Part shown: one piece after another, positions 1-8,224 of the stretch
How the letters are laid out: every line of letters begins with the position of its first letter
Numbering within the stretch: position 1 is the first letter of the stretch
DNA from: CAZPAN01 sp964428485
Lineage (GTDB): Bacteria > Actinomycetota > Coriobacteriia > Coriobacteriales > CADBOM01
Direction: 5' to 3'
NCBI GenBank assembly: GCA_964428485.1
Contig: CAYRYP010000021.1
Span: 1 to 20,790, forward strand
DNA length: 20,790 bases
Position numbers and translations under genes: made by a program
Notes under the pieces: model-generated
Seen by the model: the letters and a program-made list of their open reading frames with translations, nothing else
The model's database searches: none
What the model was told of the DNA's origin: nothing

Positions 1-1241
1 CGCTCCACATCTATCGTCGGCCACTCCCCATCGCGGTAGAGCACATTACCGTCCACCATTGTGAGCACCACTTCGGTGCCCTGGGCCGAGTACACGAGCG
101 TAGAGACCACGTCATCAGCTGGCGAGGTCCAGGGGTTGTCTAGGTCGACTACGACGAGATCGGCGCGCTTGCCCACCTCGATCGTGCCGCTATCGACGCG
201 GCGCTGCGCATGCATGCCGCCCGCTGTCGCCGCACGCAGAACATCCTGAGCGGTCACCTCGAAGGACTGCTGCTCGACGCCCCTGAAGGCAATCGCCGCG
301 AGGTACATATCCCTGAACACGTTGAGCGCGTTATTGCTGGACACGCCATCGGTGCCGATCCCGATGTTCACGCCCGACCTCGCAAACGACAGCGTCGAGG
401 GAACCCCGCTGCCGAGCTTGAGGTTGGACGCCGGGCACGTGGCCACGGTCGCATCGTGGGCACGAAGTATCGCCAGGTCCTCGTCGGTGCACCACACGCA
501 GTGGGCGGCCGTAACGGGGCTGTCGAGGATCCCCACCTGCTCGAGGAAGGCCACCGGGGTCATGCCTCCATGCCTGCTCATGCACTGCATATGCTCGGAC
601 TGGGTCTCCGACACATGGATGTGGATGCCAACCCCATGCTCGGCCGCCTGCTCGGCGATCCCACGTAGCGCCCTCTCACTGGTGTCATACTCGGCATGCG
701 GGCCTATCTCAACCTTGAGTCTGCCGTCGAAACCGCCGTCATGATCGGCTATCATCCGCTCAACGATGCCGCGATCGGGCATGTCGCGATATTCGATGGA
801 GGGATCGAACGCCAACACGCCGTGGGAAAGGTTAGCCTTGATGCCGGACTCCCCCACCGCCTGCACGCGTGAGTCCACAAATGTGTACATGTCGGTGAAC
901 GAAACGGTTCCAAAGCGCAGCATCTCGGCGATCGCGAGGCGTGTGGCCCAAAGGGCGGCCTCGTCATCGATGCGAGCCTCGAAGGGCCAGACCTTCTCCT
1001 GGAGCCACCTCTGTAGCGGAAGGTTCTCGGCGTATCCACGCAGAAGCGTCATCGTGGAGTGGGTATGAGCGTTGACCAGCCCCGGCATCAGAACCTTGCC
1101 TCTGCCGTCGTATACCTCTCCGTAGTCGGCTTCCGGCATCTCGGTACCCACGTAGTCGATGGTGTTGCCGAGCACACCGACGAAGCATCCGTCGGTGCAC
1201 TCCATGTCCGGACCAACAACAATGATGTTAGAAAAAAGCAC
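1..1241 (-). CDS. mtaD: MtaD-like 5-methylthioadenosine/S-adenosylhomocysteine deaminase, 3' end off window
   Basis: Amidohydrolase expected to deaminate methylthioadenosine or S-adenosylhomocysteine (adenosine-type substrates) in the cytoplasm, in purine/methionine salvage. I translated one open frame from a GTG at 1239-1241 to the window edge: 413 codons, against roughly 430 residues usual for the family, so only the tail is missing. The GTG start is supported by AAGGAGG at 1247-1253, five bases upstream. Visible family marks are the HTH metal motif (H59, H61) followed by STMTLLRGYAEN and a WPFE segment, HIHVSET (metal H209, catalytic E212), TAAHC (H247), the PASNLKLGSG loop near 270-279 and GTDGVSSNN (D298). 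It starts 74 bases after the PiT stop on the same strand, so they may be co-transcribed. Related deaminases (guanine, TRZ/ATZ type) share the fold; the HTH-to-WPFE region favours MtaD. Exact substrate is inferred. Confidence 0.88.
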   Translation of the reverse strand, partial: MLFSNIIVVGPDMECTDGCFVGVLGNTIDYVGTEMPEADYGEVYDGRGKVLMPGLVNAHTHSTMTLLRGYAENLPLQRWLQEKVWPFEARIDDEAALWATRLAIAEMLRFGTVSFTDMYTFVDSRVQAVGESGIKANLSHGVLAFDPSIEYRDMPDRGIVERMIADHDGGFDGRLKVEIGPHAEYDTSERALRGIAEQAAEHGVGIHIHVSETQSEHMQCMSRHGGMTPVAFLEQVGILDSPVTAAHCVWCTDEDLAILRAHDATVATCPASNLKLGSGVPSTLSFARSGVNIGIGTDGVSSNNALNVFRDMYLAAIAFRGVEQQSFEVTAQDVLRAATAGGMHAQRRVDSGTIEVGKRADLVVVDLDNPWTSPADDVVSTLVYSAQGTEVVLTMVDGNVLYRDGEWPTIDVE

Positions 1242-1315
1242 GGTTTCCTCCTTGCAAAGCGGTCCACGCGCAACGGGTCCCCGGCTTGCAACCAGCTCTG
1301 AGCCGTCTGTCTGGG

Positions 1316-2371
1316 CTACCCAAGCATCGCGGAGAACAGAAATGTGAGCAAAAAGGCGATTAATCCGCAGCCTGGGAAGGTGAGCACCCAGACCCAGATC
1401 ATGTCCTTAGCTAGACCCCATTTTACAGCCCTGAGCCTCTTTGCCGAGCCTACGCCCATGATCGCGGTGGTCTTGGTGTGGGTCGTGGAGATCGGCAGGC
1501 CGGAGATCGTGGAGACATAAATGGCCACAGAGGCTGCGGCCGTTGCGGAAAACCCCTGCCACTTCTCGAGCTTGACCATATCCATGCCCACGCTCTTGAT
1601 GATCTTCTTACCCCCGATGGCGGTTCCAAGTCCCATCGACAGCGAGCAGAGGATCATGATCCACAGCGGGAAGTCCATCCCCTGGCTGCTATCTCCACCG
1701 ACCGCGAGTATTATTCCCAGCAGCGCCACACTCATGAACTTCTGGCCATCCTGAGCGCCGTGCATGAACGCCAGCACCGCGGCGGCGATGTCCTGGAGCT
1801 TGCCGAACACCGGCTGGGAACTGCGGTGGTCCACACCCCGGCAGAGCCACCCTATCGCCTTTGTGAGCAGCCACCCAAGACCAAATCCTATGCCAATGGA
1901 GACCACGAGACCGTAGAGCACCTTGACCCACTCGCCGAAGTTGACGCCGCCCAAACCGCCCTGAAGGGCAATCGCCGCGCCGGTAATTCCCGCAACCAGG
2001 GAGTGAGACTGGCTGGTGGGCAGGCCAAACACCCAGGCCACGACGCCCCATACTATGACCGCGACCATGGCCGCCATCAGCGCGATGAGCGCCACTCGGC
2101 TGTCCCCGCCGAAATCCACCATGCTCAGAACCGTATGTGCCACAGCGGTGGAGAAGAAGGTCATGATGAAGACACCCAGGAAGTTGAAGAGGGCGGCCAT
2201 GATGATCGCGCGTCCGGGCGACATCGACCGTGTGGCCACGCAGGTGGCTATAGCATTAGGGGCGTCCGTGGCACCGTTTACGACGATGGTGCCTATCGCC
2301 AGAACCAAAATGACTATAAGAATGGGGTTGGATAGTATCTCTGGCAGCACTGCGGCTAGGCTAAGGTCCAT
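1316..2371 (-). CDS. pit: PiT-family inorganic phosphate transporter
   Basis: Low-affinity inorganic phosphate permease of the PiT family, an integral membrane protein that imports phosphate, commonly as a metal-phosphate complex with protons or sodium. Chosen start is the ATG at 2369-2371 (MDLSLAAVLPEIL), which has AGGAGG at 2375-2380. A longer frame reaching 2413 lacks a ribosome site and adds a non-membrane leader. The protein has 351 residues. Two inverted family repeats are visible: NGATDAPNAIATCVATR near residue 32 and HGAQDGQK in the middle, both variants of the GAND/PNA signature. A C-terminal GLPISTTHT(K) segment is also present. About ten hydrophobic segments are seen. No PhoU-like or Pit accessory gene adjoins it. 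Two 11-bp direct repeats lie just upstream. Family assignment is secure; the ion coupled is not visible from sequence. Confidence 0.92.
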   Translation of the reverse strand: MDLSLAAVLPEILSNPILIVILVLAIGTIVVNGATDAPNAIATCVATRSMSPGRAIIMAALFNFLGVFIMTFFSTAVAHTVLSMVDFGGDSRVALIALMAAMVAVIVWGVVAWVFGLPTSQSHSLVAGITGAAIALQGGLGGVNFGEWVKVLYGLVVSIGIGFGLGWLLTKAIGWLCRGVDHRSSQPVFGKLQDIAAAVLAFMHGAQDGQKFMSVALLGIILAVGGDSSQGMDFPLWIMILCSLSMGLGTAIGGKKIIKSVGMDMVKLEKWQGFSATAAASVAIYVSTISGLPISTTHTKTTAIMGVGSAKRLRAVKWGLAKDMIWVWVLTFPGCGLIAFLLTFLFSAMLG

Positions 2372-2408
2372 GTTCCTCCTAAGGGCAGCTGGTGCAGACG
2401 TGCCGGGA

Positions 2409-2441
2409 TTCACCCCGGCGAGATTCCATCTTCACCCCGGC
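2409..2441. repeat. Two identical 11-bp direct repeats, PHO-box-like
   Basis: TTCACCCCGGC occurs at 2409-2419 and again at 2431-2441, exactly 22 bp apart, that is two 11-bp units with a degenerate unit between them. They lie 38-70 bp upstream of the PiT start in the divergent PiT/dehydrogenase intergenic region (2372-2568). In streptomycetes PhoP binds 11-bp direct repeat units with a GTTCACC-like core, so an operator is plausible. The regulator itself is not in the window. Confidence 0.5.
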
Positions 2442-2568
2442 CCTCATGCAATTTACATCAAGTTTTTTATAAGATCTTGACGATTATCAACCGCACACGC
2501 CGATGTTGCGTTTATCATGCGGCGAGTGACATCGTGCACCGCCGAACAGGGCGGAAAGGAGTTCTCAC

Positions 2569-3765
2569 ATGGAAACGTTCGTCTACTACACCCCCACCAG
2601 GGTCATCTTCGGAACAGACGCCAACGACAGGATCGGCGAGACGCTCTCCTCCATGGGGATCGGCAAGGTGCTGGTTCACTACGGCAGCGACAGGGTAGTG
2701 GCCTCCGGACTCCTCGGTAAGATCCTCGCCCAGCTAGACTCGGTCTCCATCTCTCACGTCGAGCTCGGGGGCGTACAGCCCAACCCTAAGATCGGCCTGG
2801 TAAGGGAGGGCTTGCGACTGGCGCTCGACGAGGGCGTCGACATGATACTGGCAGTAGGCGGCGGATCCGTAGTGGACTCCTCCAAGGCCATAGCGCTTGG
2901 AATTGGATGTGGTATCGACCCATGGGAGGTCATCGAGACGGGTGCACAGCCGGAGCGCCCCTTCCCCGTGGGAGTGGTGCTGACGATGTCATCGGCAGGG
3001 TCGGAGATGAGCAACTCCTGTGTCATCACCGACCCAGAGCGCAACCTCAAGCGCGCCACCAACCAGGACGCGAACCGCCCGGTGGTGGCCTTCATGGATC
3101 CGACCGAAACCGTAACTGTCCCACCGTATCAGACCGCCGTGGGCGCGGTGGACATAATGATGCACACCATGGAGCGCTACCTTACCTGCGAGGATCCCAC
3201 CCCCATCACCGATTCCATCGCGGTGGGAATTCTGCGCACGGTGCGGGAGCAGACTGCGATACTCATGAACGATCCCGAGAACATCGACGCACGCGCCCAG
3301 ATCATGTGGGCCTCGTCGCTTGCCCACAACGGCCTCACCGGGTGCGGAAGGAACATGACCTTCACAGCCCACAAGATCGAGCACGACCTCAGCGGTATGC
3401 ACGACGAGATCGCCCACGGAGCGGGACTTGCGGTCGTGTTCCCTGCATGGTGCGAGCATGAGTACACGAAGGGCATCGAACGCTTCTACACCTGGGCGCG
3501 AGACGTCTGGGGCGCCGACCCACACAGAACCGCATCTACGGAGGAGGAGAAGTCGCAAGCCATCATGGACGCGATAGCGACCATGCGTGCTGAGTACGCA
3601 TCGTGGGGTATGCCCTCCACTCTCTCCGACCTCGGGGTCACACCCGACGAGTACGACGACATCATTGCACTCACGACCAACGGCGGCACCGGGCGGATCC
3701 CGTCGTTCGGATGCACCCTCGGAGCCGAGGAGATCAGGGAGATCTACTCACTGATGGAGGGTTAG
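2569..3765 (+). CDS. Iron-containing (group III) NAD(P)-dependent alcohol dehydrogenase
   Basis: Cytoplasmic metal-dependent alcohol dehydrogenase of the YqhD/butanol dehydrogenase type, interconverting aldehydes and alcohols with NAD(P)H. Start ATG at 2569 is preceded by AAAGGAG at 2555-2561, seven bases away. The 398-residue length is close to the usual 385-390. The N-terminal Rossmann part carries AVGGGSVVDSSKAIA (G97-G99, S100, D103). The C-terminal helical part carries likely metal ligands D195 and H199 (GAVDIMMHTMERY), H268 (TAHKIEHDLSGMH) and H283 (IAHG), placed by analogy with FucO and YqhD. Two TAG stops follow in tandem (3763-3768). It stands alone between divergent PiT and the downstream PBP, with its own terminator at 3835-3873, so it is probably monocistronic. 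The true substrate cannot be told from the sequence; fermentative alcohol or aldehyde detoxification are both possible. Confidence 0.9.
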   Translation: METFVYYTPTRVIFGTDANDRIGETLSSMGIGKVLVHYGSDRVVASGLLGKILAQLDSVSISHVELGGVQPNPKIGLVREGLRLALDEGVDMILAVGGGSVVDSSKAIALGIGCGIDPWEVIETGAQPERPFPVGVVLTMSSAGSEMSNSCVITDPERNLKRATNQDANRPVVAFMDPTETVTVPPYQTAVGAVDIMMHTMERYLTCEDPTPITDSIAVGILRTVREQTAILMNDPENIDARAQIMWASSLAHNGLTGCGRNMTFTAHKIEHDLSGMHDEIAHGAGLAVVFPAWCEHEYTKGIERFYTWARDVWGADPHRTASTEEEKSQAIMDAIATMRAEYASWGMPSTLSDLGVTPDEYDDIIALTTNGGTGRIPSFGCTLGAEEIREIYSLMEG

Positions 3766-3834
3766 TAGGGCTTCGTTGCCCAAACCATGAAGCCTGAATG
3801 CACACGTAACTCATTCGCCCGTGCACAAGGGTGC

Positions 3835-3873
3835 GGGAGCGCTGCTGAAGGTTCCGGCAACGCTCCCTTTGTT
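3835..3873 (+). terminator. Intrinsic terminator after the alcohol dehydrogenase
   Basis: GGGAGCG at 3835-3841 pairs with CGCTCCC at 3861-3867 around a 19-nt loop that can add a TGC/GCA pairing, followed by TTTGTT. It lies about 70 bases after the dehydrogenase stop. Its T-rich tail runs straight into the TATAAT of the next promoter. Confidence 0.65.
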
Positions 3874-3878
3874 ATAAT
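3873..3878 (+). promoter_or_regulatory. -10 element of the PBP promoter
   Basis: A perfect TATAAT is present 99 bases upstream of the PBP start. No good -35 sits at 17 bp (GGTTCC at 3850-3855 is poor), so this may be a weak or activator-dependent promoter. Transcription would start near 3885. Confidence 0.5.
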
Positions 3879-3888
3879 CCGTGTCTGA

Positions 3889-3948
3889 TCATGCCCGGTC
3901 GGTGTTTTCTCGACTCGGGGCCATCTGAGTGGCCCCCTTCAGGCATGA
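3889..3948 (+). other. Candidate structured mRNA leader (three-way junction) before the PBP gene
   Basis: Three helices close a compact 60-nt fold. P1 is TCATGCC 3889-3895 with GGCATGA 3942-3948. P2 is GGTCG 3897-3901 with CGACT 3911-3915 and a 9-nt loop. P3 is GGGGCCA 3917-3923 with TGGCCCC 3930-3936 and a 6-nt loop. Junction strands are 1, 1 and 5 nt. The 5' arm of P1 (ATGCC) can alternatively pair with GGCAT at 3963-3967, which touches the Shine-Dalgarno AGGAG at 3968-3972. I recognise no known RNA family; the fold is from hand pairing only. Confidence 0.4.
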
Positions 3949-3977
3949 ATGTCTTGCAGGACGGCATAGGAGCTTAG

Positions 3978-5773
3978 ATGTCCTCTTCTTCACGTAGACG
4001 CTCGCGGCAGCAGCACAGCCGCGCGTTTCGCATCGTGACCGGAGCGATCGTCACGCTCGTCGCCATCATGGCGATCGGCGCCACGGTCGCAACAGCCCTG
4101 GTGAGCGACTGGCTCACCGATCTCCCTGACATCAACGACATAGAGATCTACAGCGAGTCGGAGAAGACCCGCATATACGCCTCAGATGGCGAGACACTTC
4201 TCGCAGAGCTCTACCTGGAGGACCGCGACCCAGTGGAATCCGACCAGATAAGCTCGTACCTGAAAGACGCTACCGTCGCGGTCGAGGACGAGCGCTTCTA
4301 CGAGCACAACGGTGTCGATATCACGGGAGTCATCCGCGCGATGTTCGTGAACCTGATGTCGGGCGAAACCGAGGAGGGCGCTTCCACCATCACGATGCAG
4401 CTGGTGAGGAACACCCTGCTGCTCAGCGAGATGAACGACATCACGATCGAGAGGAAGGTCCGCGAGGCGTATCTCGCCCTCGAGCTGGAGAAGATCTACT
4501 CGAAAGACGAGATCCTCACGATGTACATGAACACCGTCAACTACGGTGACGGCGCATACGGCGTGGAGGCTGCGGCAAGGCACTACTTCAACAAGAGCGC
4601 TCAGGATCTAACATTGGCCGAAGCCGCGCTCATAGCCGGGATCCCGCAGTCCCCCACCTACAACAACCCCAAGAACTACCCCGAAACCGCACTCGAGAGA
4701 CGAAACGTGGTACTGGCTAGGATGCTCTCCAACGACATGATCACGCAGGAGGAATACGACGAGGCGGTCGCACAGGACCTCGGGCTCAACCCCGCCCCCG
4801 ACACCTCCGACGACGGCATCTACCTGTACCCGTACTTCACCTCGTGGGTCCGCGAACTGCTACTGTCCGAGTACTCCGCCGAAGTGGTCTACTCCGGCGG
4901 ACTCACCGTCTACACGACCCTAGACGTGGACTTACAGGAGGCTGCAGAGGATGCCTGCAATCAGAAGCTCGCGACGATGGATGACGACGTGGAGGCGTCA
5001 CTCACCTCGATTGACCCAGACACCGGCTACGTGGTGGCCCTGGTTGGCGGGAAAGACTACTACACCGACCAGTTCAACCTCGCCACTCAAGCCTCGCGCC
5101 AGGCTGGGTCTGCCTTTAAGGTGTTTACCCTAGTGGCGGCGATCGAAGCGGGGATAAGCCCCCAAACCCTGATCAGCTGCTCCTCTCCCGTGACCTTGAA
5201 CGGCTGGACGGTGTCTAACTTCGGCGGAACCAGCTACAGCACCAGAACCATCCAGCAAGCCACACAGATATCGTCCAACACCGCGTACGCGAGACTCATA
5301 ACTCACCTCGGCGCAGATGCGGTCGTCGAGGTGGCGAACAGAATGGGTATCACCAGCGAACTGGAGGCCGTGCCATCCATCACCTTAGGAACACAGGGGG
5401 TCAACACGCTCCAGATGGCCTCTGCCTTTGCCACGCTCGCATCTGGCGGGGTCTACCACGAGCCCAAGTTCATCACTCAGATCATCTCCAGCGGAGGAGA
5501 AGTCATCTACGACGCCACCGAGGATTTGCAGGGCGAGCAGGTGCTCACCCCCGAGGTCGCGCATGCGGCCACAGAGGTCCTCGAGACGGTCGTGACCAGC
5601 GGAACCGCCTCGTCGGCCAGGCTGTCGGGGCAGGTCTCCGCGGGCAAGACCGGAACATCACAGAACTACAGGGACTCGATGTACTGCGGGTACACACCGC
5701 AGCTCTCAACTGCAGTTTGGATCGGAACTAGGACCGAGCGCACCATTTCCGGCAACACGGGAGGCGCCAGCTG
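3978..5773 (+). CDS. Class A penicillin-binding protein (transglycosylase/transpeptidase), 3' end lost in assembly gap
   Basis: Bifunctional peptidoglycan synthase that polymerises glycan strands from lipid II and crosslinks stem peptides on the outer face of the membrane. Start ATG 3978 has AGGAG at 3968-3972. A basic cytoplasmic tail (RRRSRQQHSR) and a membrane anchor at about 17-42 come first. The GT51 domain (about 75-250) shows AVEDERFYEH with catalytic E103, GASTITMQLVRN and KDEILTMYMNTVNYGDGAYGVEAAA (E178). The transpeptidase domain shows GSAFK (nucleophile S378, K381), the SSN motif in ISSNTAY, and KTGTS (K557). 598 codons are visible before the N run. The C-terminal end of the transpeptidase and any tail domain are missing; residues read beyond 5773 would be an artefact of the gap. 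It is convergent with glmM, which makes a peptidoglycan precursor. Confidence 0.93.
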
Positions 5774-5873
5774 NNNNNNNNNNNNNNNNNNNNNNNNNNN
5801 NNNNNNNNNNNNNNNNNNNNNNNNNNNNNNNNNNNNNNNNNNNNNNNNNNNNNNNNNNNNNNNNNNNNNNNNN
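5774..5873. other. Assembly gap (100 N)
   Basis: Exactly 100 N, the conventional placeholder for a scaffold gap of unknown size. It hides the 3' ends of both the PBP (plus) and glmM (minus) and whatever lies between them. Flanking frames should not be joined across it. Confidence 0.98.
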
Positions 5874-7147
5874 TCTGAGGCCTCCACCATCACACGAATT
5901 AGCTGCTCTGTGCCCGATGGCCTCACAAGGATGCTTCCATCGGAGCCGAGACGGCCCTGAGCAGCCTCGATGCTGTCCGCCACAACGCTCGATCTCTCCA
6001 GGATCCCCTTGTCGTTGATTGGGACGTTGACGAGAGCTTGTGGGAACCTCTCCATGACCTTCACGAGCTCGCTCAGGTTCTTGCCGGACCTCCTAAGCGC
6101 AGCAAGGAGGTTGAGAGCCGTGACGAGGCCGTCCCCTGTGGTGTTCTGCTCGAGAAAGATCATGTGCCCCGACTGCTCGCCCCCGAGCACGAAGCCGCCA
6201 TCGCGCATCCTCTCTAGGACGTACCTGTCTCCAACGGAGGTAGTCTCGACGGCTATCCCCTCGCGCTCCATCGCCTTGCGGAACCCCAGGTTGCACATGA
6301 CGGTGGTGACCACGGTGTTGTTCTTAAGAACACCCCTGTCGCGCATGTCAATCGCACAGATCGCCTCGATCTGATCGCCATCGATCTCGTCGCCATTCTC
6401 GTCCACCGCCTGGAGTCTGTCTGCGTCCCCATCGTGCGCAAGTCCAAGATCGGCGCCAAACAACGCTACAGCCTCTCTCAATTGCGAGAGATCCGTGGAA
6501 CCGCAACCGACGTTGATTTTGTCCCCATCCGGCTCGGTGTTGATAGCAACCACCGTAGCTCCTAGCCTGCGCAGGGCCTCAGGGGTGGTGCGGTAAGATG
6601 CTCCGTATCCGCAATCCACGAAAATCTTCATCCCCGTAAGGTCGATCCCCTGGTCATGCAGGGCACTGACCGCATTAGAGATGTAGATCTCCTCGGCATC
6701 GGGAATGGGATGGGCCATCCCTATGCCCTGTCCTGTCACCAACTCGTCCGCAGGGCACCCGCTCTCGATATAGGCCTGCATGCGGTCTTCGAGCTCGTCG
6801 GGAAGTTTGAAGCCAGTTCCGCTAAAGAACTTTATTCCGTTATAGTCGGGCGGGTTGTGGGAGGCAGAGATGACGATGCCGCCATCGTAGTCTCCGCTGG
6901 CGGTGATAAGGGCGACGGCAGGGGTCGGAATGATCCCAGCAAGAAAGACGTCTCCCCCACACGACATAATGCCCGCGCTGAGCGCAGCCTCGAGCATCCC
7001 CCCGCTTCTGCGGGTGTCCCTGCCGATGACAATACTGCGCCCCAGAAAACGGACGGCGGCCCTTCCAAGATCGAACGCAAGTTTCGGGGTCAGAGCCTCG
7101 TTGGCAACCCCTCGCACGCCGTCGGTACCGAACAGGCGATCGGACAT
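5874..7147 (-). CDS. glmM: Phosphoglucosamine mutase, C-terminus lost in assembly gap
   Basis: Converts glucosamine-6-phosphate to glucosamine-1-phosphate for UDP-GlcNAc, feeding peptidoglycan synthesis in the cytoplasm. The start ATG at 7145-7147 is preceded by GGAGG at 7154-7158. The N-terminus RLFGTDGVRGVAN is diagnostic. The phosphoserine loop is ISASHNP (S96), the magnesium loop is DGDADR (239-244), the sugar-binding loop is GGEQSGH, and the phosphate loop RPSGTE lies near residue 411. 424 codons are visible, against about 445-450 in the family, so roughly 20 C-terminal residues are hidden by the N run. A strong terminator separates it from the upstream rplM-rpsI unit, and glmM must have its own promoter in 7148-7193 or depend on read-through; I see no convincing -35/-10 pair there. 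Confidence 0.95.
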
Positions 7148-7193
7148 CTAAGACCTCCATAGTCAGCCGTCTTCGCAGACGGTGCTCGGACTC

Positions 7194-7233
7194 GAAAAAA
7201 GAAGGCGAAGGCCACTTCCAATGGACCTTCGCC
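7194..7233 (-). terminator. Intrinsic terminator of the rplM-rpsI operon
   Basis: On the minus strand GGCGAAGG (7233-7226) pairs with CCTTCGCC (7211-7204), extended by TGG/CCA, and is followed by a T-rich run over 7203-7195. It lies about 50 bases past the rpsI stop. Confidence 0.88.
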
Positions 7234-7283
7234 TCCTGTGATTCGGTCTCCCGAAAAGATTCTGCTCCGGCAACCTGTACAGG

Positions 7284-7679
7284 TTAGCGCTTGGAGAACT
7301 GCGGGCGCTTGCGGGCCTTCTTCAGACCGTACTTCTTGCGCTCGACAACCCTGGCGTCCCTGGTGAGGAATCCGGCCTTCTTAAGATCGGCACGGTAATC
7401 GCCAGCCTCGAGGAGGGCGCGGGCGATGCCGAGGCGCAGAGCTCCGGACTGCCCGGAGATGCCGCCGCCGTTGCACAGCGCCACTACGTCGAAGTGATTG
7501 ACGGTGTCGGTAACCTTGAACGGGGCGAGCGCGCTGGTCAGAAGAGCCTCGCGACCGAAGTACTCCTTGCCATCGCGCTTATTGATGGTGACCTTGCCGG
7601 TTCCCGGCATGATCCTTACACGGGCGATCGCGTTCTTGCGACGGCCGGTGCCGTAGTAGACTGCGTCGTTGTTAGCCAT
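7284..7679 (-). CDS. rpsI: 30S ribosomal protein S9 (uS9)
   Basis: Small-subunit ribosomal protein whose C-terminal tail reaches the P-site tRNA. The protein has 131 residues, the normal length. The sequence has YYGTGRRKNAIARVRIMPGTGKVTINKRD at the N-terminus, the NGGGISGQSGALRLGIARAL core, and the conserved basic end KKYGLKKARKRPQFSKR, where the terminal lysine-arginine is a family hallmark. Start ATG at 7677-7679 follows the rplM stop by three bases, with GGAGGG inside the end of rplM acting as ribosome site, so the two genes are translated from one message in the universal rplM-rpsI order. A terminator follows. Confidence 0.98.
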   Translation of the reverse strand: MANNDAVYYGTGRRKNAIARVRIMPGTGKVTINKRDGKEYFGREALLTSALAPFKVTDTVNHFDVVALCNGGGISGQSGALRLGIARALLEAGDYRADLKKAGFLTRDARVVERKKYGLKKARKRPQFSKR

Positions 7680-7682
7680 GGT

Positions 7683-8117
7683 TTAGCCCTCCAGCTCGAT
7701 CTTGCGGGGATTCTGCGCGGCATGCGGATGCTCGGGTCCCGCGTAGACCTTGAGCTTCCTGCACATCTTGCGTCCGAGGCTGCTCTTGGGGAGCATTCCG
7801 AAGACGGCGTGCTCGATGACGCGCTCGGGGTGCTTGGCCATGGCCTCCTGGAAGGTCTCCTTCTTGAGACCGCCCGGATATCCGGAGTGCCTGTAGTACT
7901 CCTTGTCGGTGTACTTGTTGCCGGTAACCTTGACCTTGTCGGCGTTGATCACGATGACAAAATCCCCCACGTCGACATGCGGGGTGTACTGCGGCTTCTT
8001 CTTGCCGCGCAGGATGGTAGCGACCTCTGCGGCCAGACGGCCGAGAACGACATCCTCGGCATCGACGAGAAGCCACTCACGCTCGACCTCTCCGGGCTTC
8101 GCATAGTAAGTCTTCAC
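7683..8117 (-). CDS. rplM: 50S ribosomal protein L13 (uL13)
   Basis: Early-assembly large-subunit protein. I place the start at the GTG at 8115-8117, giving VKTYYAKPGEVEREW, because GGAGG at 8126-8130 sits eight bases upstream and L13 proteins begin at this point. The ATG at 8168 would add a 17-residue extension without a ribosome site and sits inside the leader. Product has 144 residues, the normal length. Family marks are VDAEDVVLGRLAAEVATILRGK, HVDVGDFVIVINADKVKVTGNK, YYRHSGYPGGLK, and AVFGMLPKSSLGRKMCRKLKVYAGPEHPH. First gene of the rplM-rpsI operon; promoter at 8195-8224 and a short leader of about 70 nt with a hairpin and T run. Confidence 0.97.
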   Translation of the reverse strand: MKTYYAKPGEVEREWLLVDAEDVVLGRLAAEVATILRGKKKPQYTPHVDVGDFVIVINADKVKVTGNKYTDKEYYRHSGYPGGLKKETFQEAMAKHPERVIEHAVFGMLPKSSLGRKMCRKLKVYAGPEHPHAAQNPRKIELEG

Positions 8118-8130
8118 TTGAAGTTCCTCC

Positions 8131-8153
8131 AAAAAAACGTCTGGACGTGGTTT
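8131..8153 (-). promoter_or_regulatory. Hairpin plus T7 run in the rplM leader
   Basis: On the minus strand ACGT-CCAG-ACGT (8148-8137) is followed by seven T (8137-8131) immediately before the rplM ribosome site. An AAA stretch upstream could extend the stem past a two-base bulge. L13 leaders are autoregulated in several bacteria, but this stem is short, so a regulatory role is only suggested. Confidence 0.3.
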
Positions 8154-8194
8154 CCATATGACTTTCACGGGGCCTTATGAAAACGAACCCGTAA

Positions 8195-8224
8195 AGTTTA
8201 CGTCCGTGACGCGTGGAGAGTCAA
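8195..8224 (-). promoter_or_regulatory. Promoter of rplM-rpsI
   Basis: On the minus strand TTGACT (8224-8219) and TAAACT (8200-8195) are separated by 18 bp. They place a transcription start near 8188, about 70 bases before the rplM GTG. Confidence 0.62.

Noticed and set aside
1478..2335. 285-codon plus-strand open frame opposite the PiT gene
   Set aside because: It is rich in His/Arg/Gly/Asp without family motifs and lies antisense to a clear PiT transporter; a typical high-GC shadow frame.
5774..5960. Open frames continuing through the N run on both strands
   Set aside because: They arise because N codons are read as unknown residues. The sequence after the gap is antisense to glmM, and that before it is antisense to the PBP, so the extensions are artefacts.
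7494..8180. 228-codon plus-strand open frame opposite rplM-rpsI
   Set aside because: It is antisense to two universally conserved ribosomal protein genes with no recognisable motif or ribosome site.
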